The notes under the pieces were generated by a model that was given only the letters and a program-made list of their open reading frames with translations, did no database searches and had not been told where the DNA came from. Source: Verrucomicrobiia bacterium (GTDB taxonomy: Bacteria > Verrucomicrobiota > Verrucomicrobiia > Limisphaerales > UBA11358). From it: a stretch of 8,340 nucleotides of DNA. Every line of letters begins with the position of its first letter. The stretch's first letter is position 1. Positions 6,812 through 8,340 of this stretch are shown here, in pieces. Where the stretch lies: assembly GCA_030044395.1 (NCBI GenBank), contig JASHVW010000203.1, forward strand, positions 1-8,340, in the 5' to 3' direction. A program made the translations under genes and the position numbers.

Positions 6812-6973
6812 CGGTGTAACAGTGTAATTGTTCTTTGAAAATCCGGGCAATCAAATGTCAGGGAACTCCGTGAAAATCGGAGACGGTTGCGCCACTGTGA
6901 CGGCTACAAATTCCTATGCCACCGGTTCACCGGGAAGGCGGAAGGCGGTCTGAAGCCCAAGTCAGGATACCGG
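6812..6973 (+). ncRNA. Cobalamin (B12) riboswitch aptamer
   Basis: The conserved elements occur in the right order. CGGTGT (6812-6817) pairs with ATACCG (6967-6972) as the closing P1 stem, with one G-U. AGGGAA (6860-6865) is followed by the hairpin CTCCG-tgaaaat-CGGAG (6866-6882), the 'GTGAAAATC' core. GCCACTGTGA (6891-6900) matches the junction consensus. A CCGG-ttca-CCGG hairpin (6922-6933) leads into GGGAAGGC (6932-6939). The B12 box AAGTCAGGATACCGG (6959-6973) fits the consensus AGyCAGgAgACCkG. In this family adenosyl- or methylcobalamin binding usually lowers expression of the gene downstream. The nearest gene on this strand starts at 7384. Coding frames across the element have no protein signature. 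A covariance-model scan against Rfam RF00174 would settle boundaries. Confidence 0.92.
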
Positions 6974-7127
6974 TTTGATTGCGCTCGTCGCTGGTTGAAG
7001 AAAGTTGAGAGAGACTTGAATCGAGCGTTTAGCATCAAGTGTCCACTCTCCTCTTCCTCCGGCAACTTCTCCGCAAAGAGAAGGATGAGGCCAGCCCGTC
7101 GGACCGTTTCCGATCGGATTCGTGAAT

Positions 7128-7170
7128 GCCTTCATTCTCCGTTTTGTGGAAGTGAAGGCTATTTATTTTT
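7128..7170 (+). terminator. Intrinsic-terminator-like hairpin downstream of the B12 aptamer
   Basis: GCCTTCA (7128-7134) pairs perfectly with TGAAGGC (7153-7159), and the stem is followed at once by the U-rich TATTTATTTTT (7160-7170). The inner bases TTC/GAA can extend the stem past a bulged G. It lies 155 nt after the aptamer and 214 nt before the next gene, as expected for a transcription-termination platform. The 3' arm GAAGGC also occurs twice inside the aptamer (6934-6939 and 6941-6946), so those bases could compete for the GCCTTC arm. That antiterminator idea is inference. Confidence 0.6.
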
Positions 7171-7231
7171 AATAATTCCTTCGCCTCCCCTCTGGTCTCT
7201 TAACCAGCTTGCAAATTTCACTGTGACATTG

Positions 7232-7300
7232 TGATCTCATCAACGCCGTGGCTTTAGCCCGGTGCAAAGCGCAGCAGGGAGATCAAACCGTTTCAACGGT
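7232..7300. repeat. REP-like imperfect palindrome, copy 2, with adjoining ACCGTT/AACGGT hairpin
   Basis: The core 7235-7268 matches 4617-4650 at 29 of 34 positions. It folds as CGCCGTGGC (7244-7252), loop TTTA, GCCCGGTG (7257-7264), again with one bulged base. Here it is nested inside a perfect 7-bp outer stem, TGATCTC (7232-7238) with GAGATCA (7279-7285). It is followed by ACCGTT-tc-AACGGT (7287-7300), a second perfect hairpin absent from copy 1. The longer form is probably the fuller unit of the element and copy 1 a shorter or decayed version. Confidence 0.6.
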
Positions 7301-7383
7301 CTGTTGAGCTTGGAACTGTGAAATAGGCAGGCTAAAACCATCTGCGCATAAATGTTTGCGCGGACTGATAGAAAGACCAAAAA

Positions 7384-8340
7384 GTGAAAAAAATCCGTAC
7401 CACACTGGCGTTTGCCGGCCTGTTTGTCTTCGTCTCCGTTCGTTGTCATGCCCTTGTCATCAATGAGACTTTCACCAATAACCCCGCCCTCGATGGCTGG
7501 CAAACTTTTGGCGACACCAATCTCTTTGAATGGAACTCCACCAACCAGGATCTCGCCGTCACCTGGGATTCCTCCCAGTCAAACAGCTATTTCTATCATC
7601 CGCTCGGCATGACTTTGAGCGAGACGAATGATTTCATGCTCGCCTTCACCCTCCGACTGCATGACATTGCCATCGGCCTTGAACCTCTATATCCTGGCAC
7701 CTTCCAGCTCGCCATCGGCCTGCTTAATTATAACGAAGCGACCAACGAAAATTTTATCATCGGAAGCGGGTACCAGGCACCCGACATCGTCGAGTTCGAT
7801 TATTTTCCAGGATGGGATGGTTACTCCAATTCCGTTTCCACTCCCATCGTTTCGAGTGAAAATAATTATCCAGAAACCTTCATCACCGTACCGTTCACTT
7901 TAGCCACAGGCGTCGTTTATCATGCCACCATGATCTACACGGCTGACAATCAGACCATGTATACGACCGTAACCAGTAACGGCGTCCCGCTCAGCCCTCT
8001 TCAACCCGCCATTCTGGGGCCGGATTTTGACAATTTTGCCGTGGACACCTTTTCCATCAACAGCTACAGCCAGGAAGGACAGGATACCAACGAATATGAT
8101 GGCGTCATTTACGCGGGATCGATCCTCGCGCATGGGACGGTCACAGACCTCACCTTTGCCAACCCATTGCCGGTGGTACAAATCTTCACCGCCACATCCG
8201 GCACTGTCCAGTTCGGCGCAACGACCAACTGGGTTTATACGCTTGAACGCACAACCGATTTCCAGACCTGGAGGGATGTTTCGTCACCAACCGCCGGCGT
8301 GACCGGTATGATGTTCCTCTCCGATACCAATCCACCGCCC
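7384..8340 (+). CDS. Secreted beta-rich protein downstream of B12 riboswitch (3' end beyond window)
   Basis: A GTG start at 7384 opens 319 codons without a stop, to the last base of the window. An in-frame TAG at 7369-7371 leaves this GTG as the only usual start. The N-terminus MKKIRTTLAFAGLFVFVSV then RCHA-LV is a Sec signal peptide (basic n-region, hydrophobic core, likely cut after CHA); there is no lipobox. The mature part is rich in aromatic, Asn, Thr and Ser residues with alternating hydrophobic strands (NETFTNNPALDGWQTFGD, FYHPLGMTLSETNDFMLAFT), resembling laminin-G-like or jelly-roll extracellular domains. Near residues 284-310 it enters the Verrucomicrobiota C-terminal module (YTLERTTDFQTWRDVSS), also seen at the left window edge. 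The protein is not recognised by name. The riboswitch upstream suggests B12-repressed expression and a role in cobalamin capture or uptake at the surface, which is inference. A fall-back reading is a generic surface protein. Confidence 0.82.
   Translation, partial: MKKIRTTLAFAGLFVFVSVRCHALVINETFTNNPALDGWQTFGDTNLFEWNSTNQDLAVTWDSSQSNSYFYHPLGMTLSETNDFMLAFTLRLHDIAIGLEPLYPGTFQLAIGLLNYNEATNENFIIGSGYQAPDIVEFDYFPGWDGYSNSVSTPIVSSENNYPETFITVPFTLATGVVYHATMIYTADNQTMYTTVTSNGVPLSPLQPAILGPDFDNFAVDTFSINSYSQEGQDTNEYDGVIYAGSILAHGTVTDLTFANPLPVVQIFTATSGTVQFGATTNWVYTLERTTDFQTWRDVSSPTAGVTGMMFLSDTNPPP

Larger units (their letters stand above)
6974..7383 (+). promoter_or_regulatory. Long leader between B12 aptamer and the secreted-protein gene (no gene seen)
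   Basis: This 410-nt stretch has no convincing coding frame. From the aptamer outwards it holds: an imperfect stem made of CTTGA (7016-7020) and TCAAG (7035-7039), flanked by GAGAG/CTCTC; a perfect CTTCTC-cgcaaa-GAGAAG hairpin (7066-7083); the terminator-like hairpin at 7128-7170; a CTGGT/ACCAG hairpin (7192-7207); the REP-like element and its partner hairpin (7232-7300); and a GCGCA/TGCGC hairpin (7343-7360). This is unusually long for an expression platform, so a second promoter after the terminator remains possible; no confident -35/-10 pair was identified. Confidence 0.45.

Noticed and set aside
6887..7234. A 115-codon open frame on the + strand over the riboswitch
   Set aside because: It starts inside the aptamer core, crosses the B12 box and terminator hairpin, and shows no protein-like composition or motif; the conserved RNA explains the sequence.
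7240..8181. Several 60-95 codon frames on both strands over the right-hand gene
   Set aside because: They are out of frame with the GTG-started gene, which has a signal peptide and stays open for 319 codons; it begins with GTG and runs off the window, so it is easily overlooked.
1..8340. CRISPR array, tRNA, rRNA or insertion sequence
   Set aside because: No regularly spaced direct repeats, no tRNA cloverleaf or CCA end, no rRNA stretches and no transposase motifs were seen.

Overview
The window looks like a chromosomal segment of a Verrucomicrobiota bacterium, probably of the Pedosphaera/Limisphaerales kind, with moderate GC. This placement is inferred from three things, without a database search. 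Both edge genes encode secreted proteins with the C-terminal 'YTLERTTD..W....' / '..W..L......FYR' module common in that phylum. The response regulator begins with the 'REIRILFLED' style of that group. A REP-like stem-loop of the form CACCG-n-GGC-TTT-n-GCC-nGGTG occurs twice.

Layout. Positions 3-110 are the 3' end of a secreted-protein gene. Positions 348-960 encode a receiver-domain protein with a C-terminal four-cysteine (CxxC...CxxC) module; its N-terminus is only in frame if one G of a GGGG run is removed. Positions 961-1150 are intergenic and hold a perfect 10-bp inverted repeat. Positions 1151-6671 form a compact same-strand operon, hoxE-hoxF-hoxU-hoxY-hoxH-hoxW, encoding a complete group 3d-type bidirectional NAD-linked [NiFe] hydrogenase and its maturation protease. 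The only large gap in the operon (4572-4730, between hoxY and hoxH) carries one REP-like stem-loop and a second long hairpin. Positions 6672-7383 lack a convincing gene: they hold a cobalamin riboswitch (6812-6973), an intrinsic-terminator-like hairpin (7128-7170) and a second REP-like stem-loop with an adjacent hairpin (7232-7300). From 7384 to the window end runs an open GTG-started gene for a signal-peptide-bearing protein, truncated by the window.

How the parts work together. HoxY and HoxH form the hydrogenase dimer, with the NiFe site in HoxH and the proximal 4Fe-4S cluster in HoxY. HoxU, HoxF and HoxE carry electrons through FeS clusters to FMN and NAD(H) in HoxF. HoxW removes the HoxH C-terminal peptide after nickel insertion. 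Ni/CN/CO assembly genes (hyp) are not in the window and must lie elsewhere. The receiver gene may or may not be functionally linked to hox.

The most unusual part is the right end: a B12 riboswitch and terminator lead into a secreted beta-rich-looking protein rather than a recognisable B12 biosynthesis or transport gene, which makes that protein a candidate accessory of B12 uptake. A cobalamin-transport gene just beyond the window would be the strongest support.
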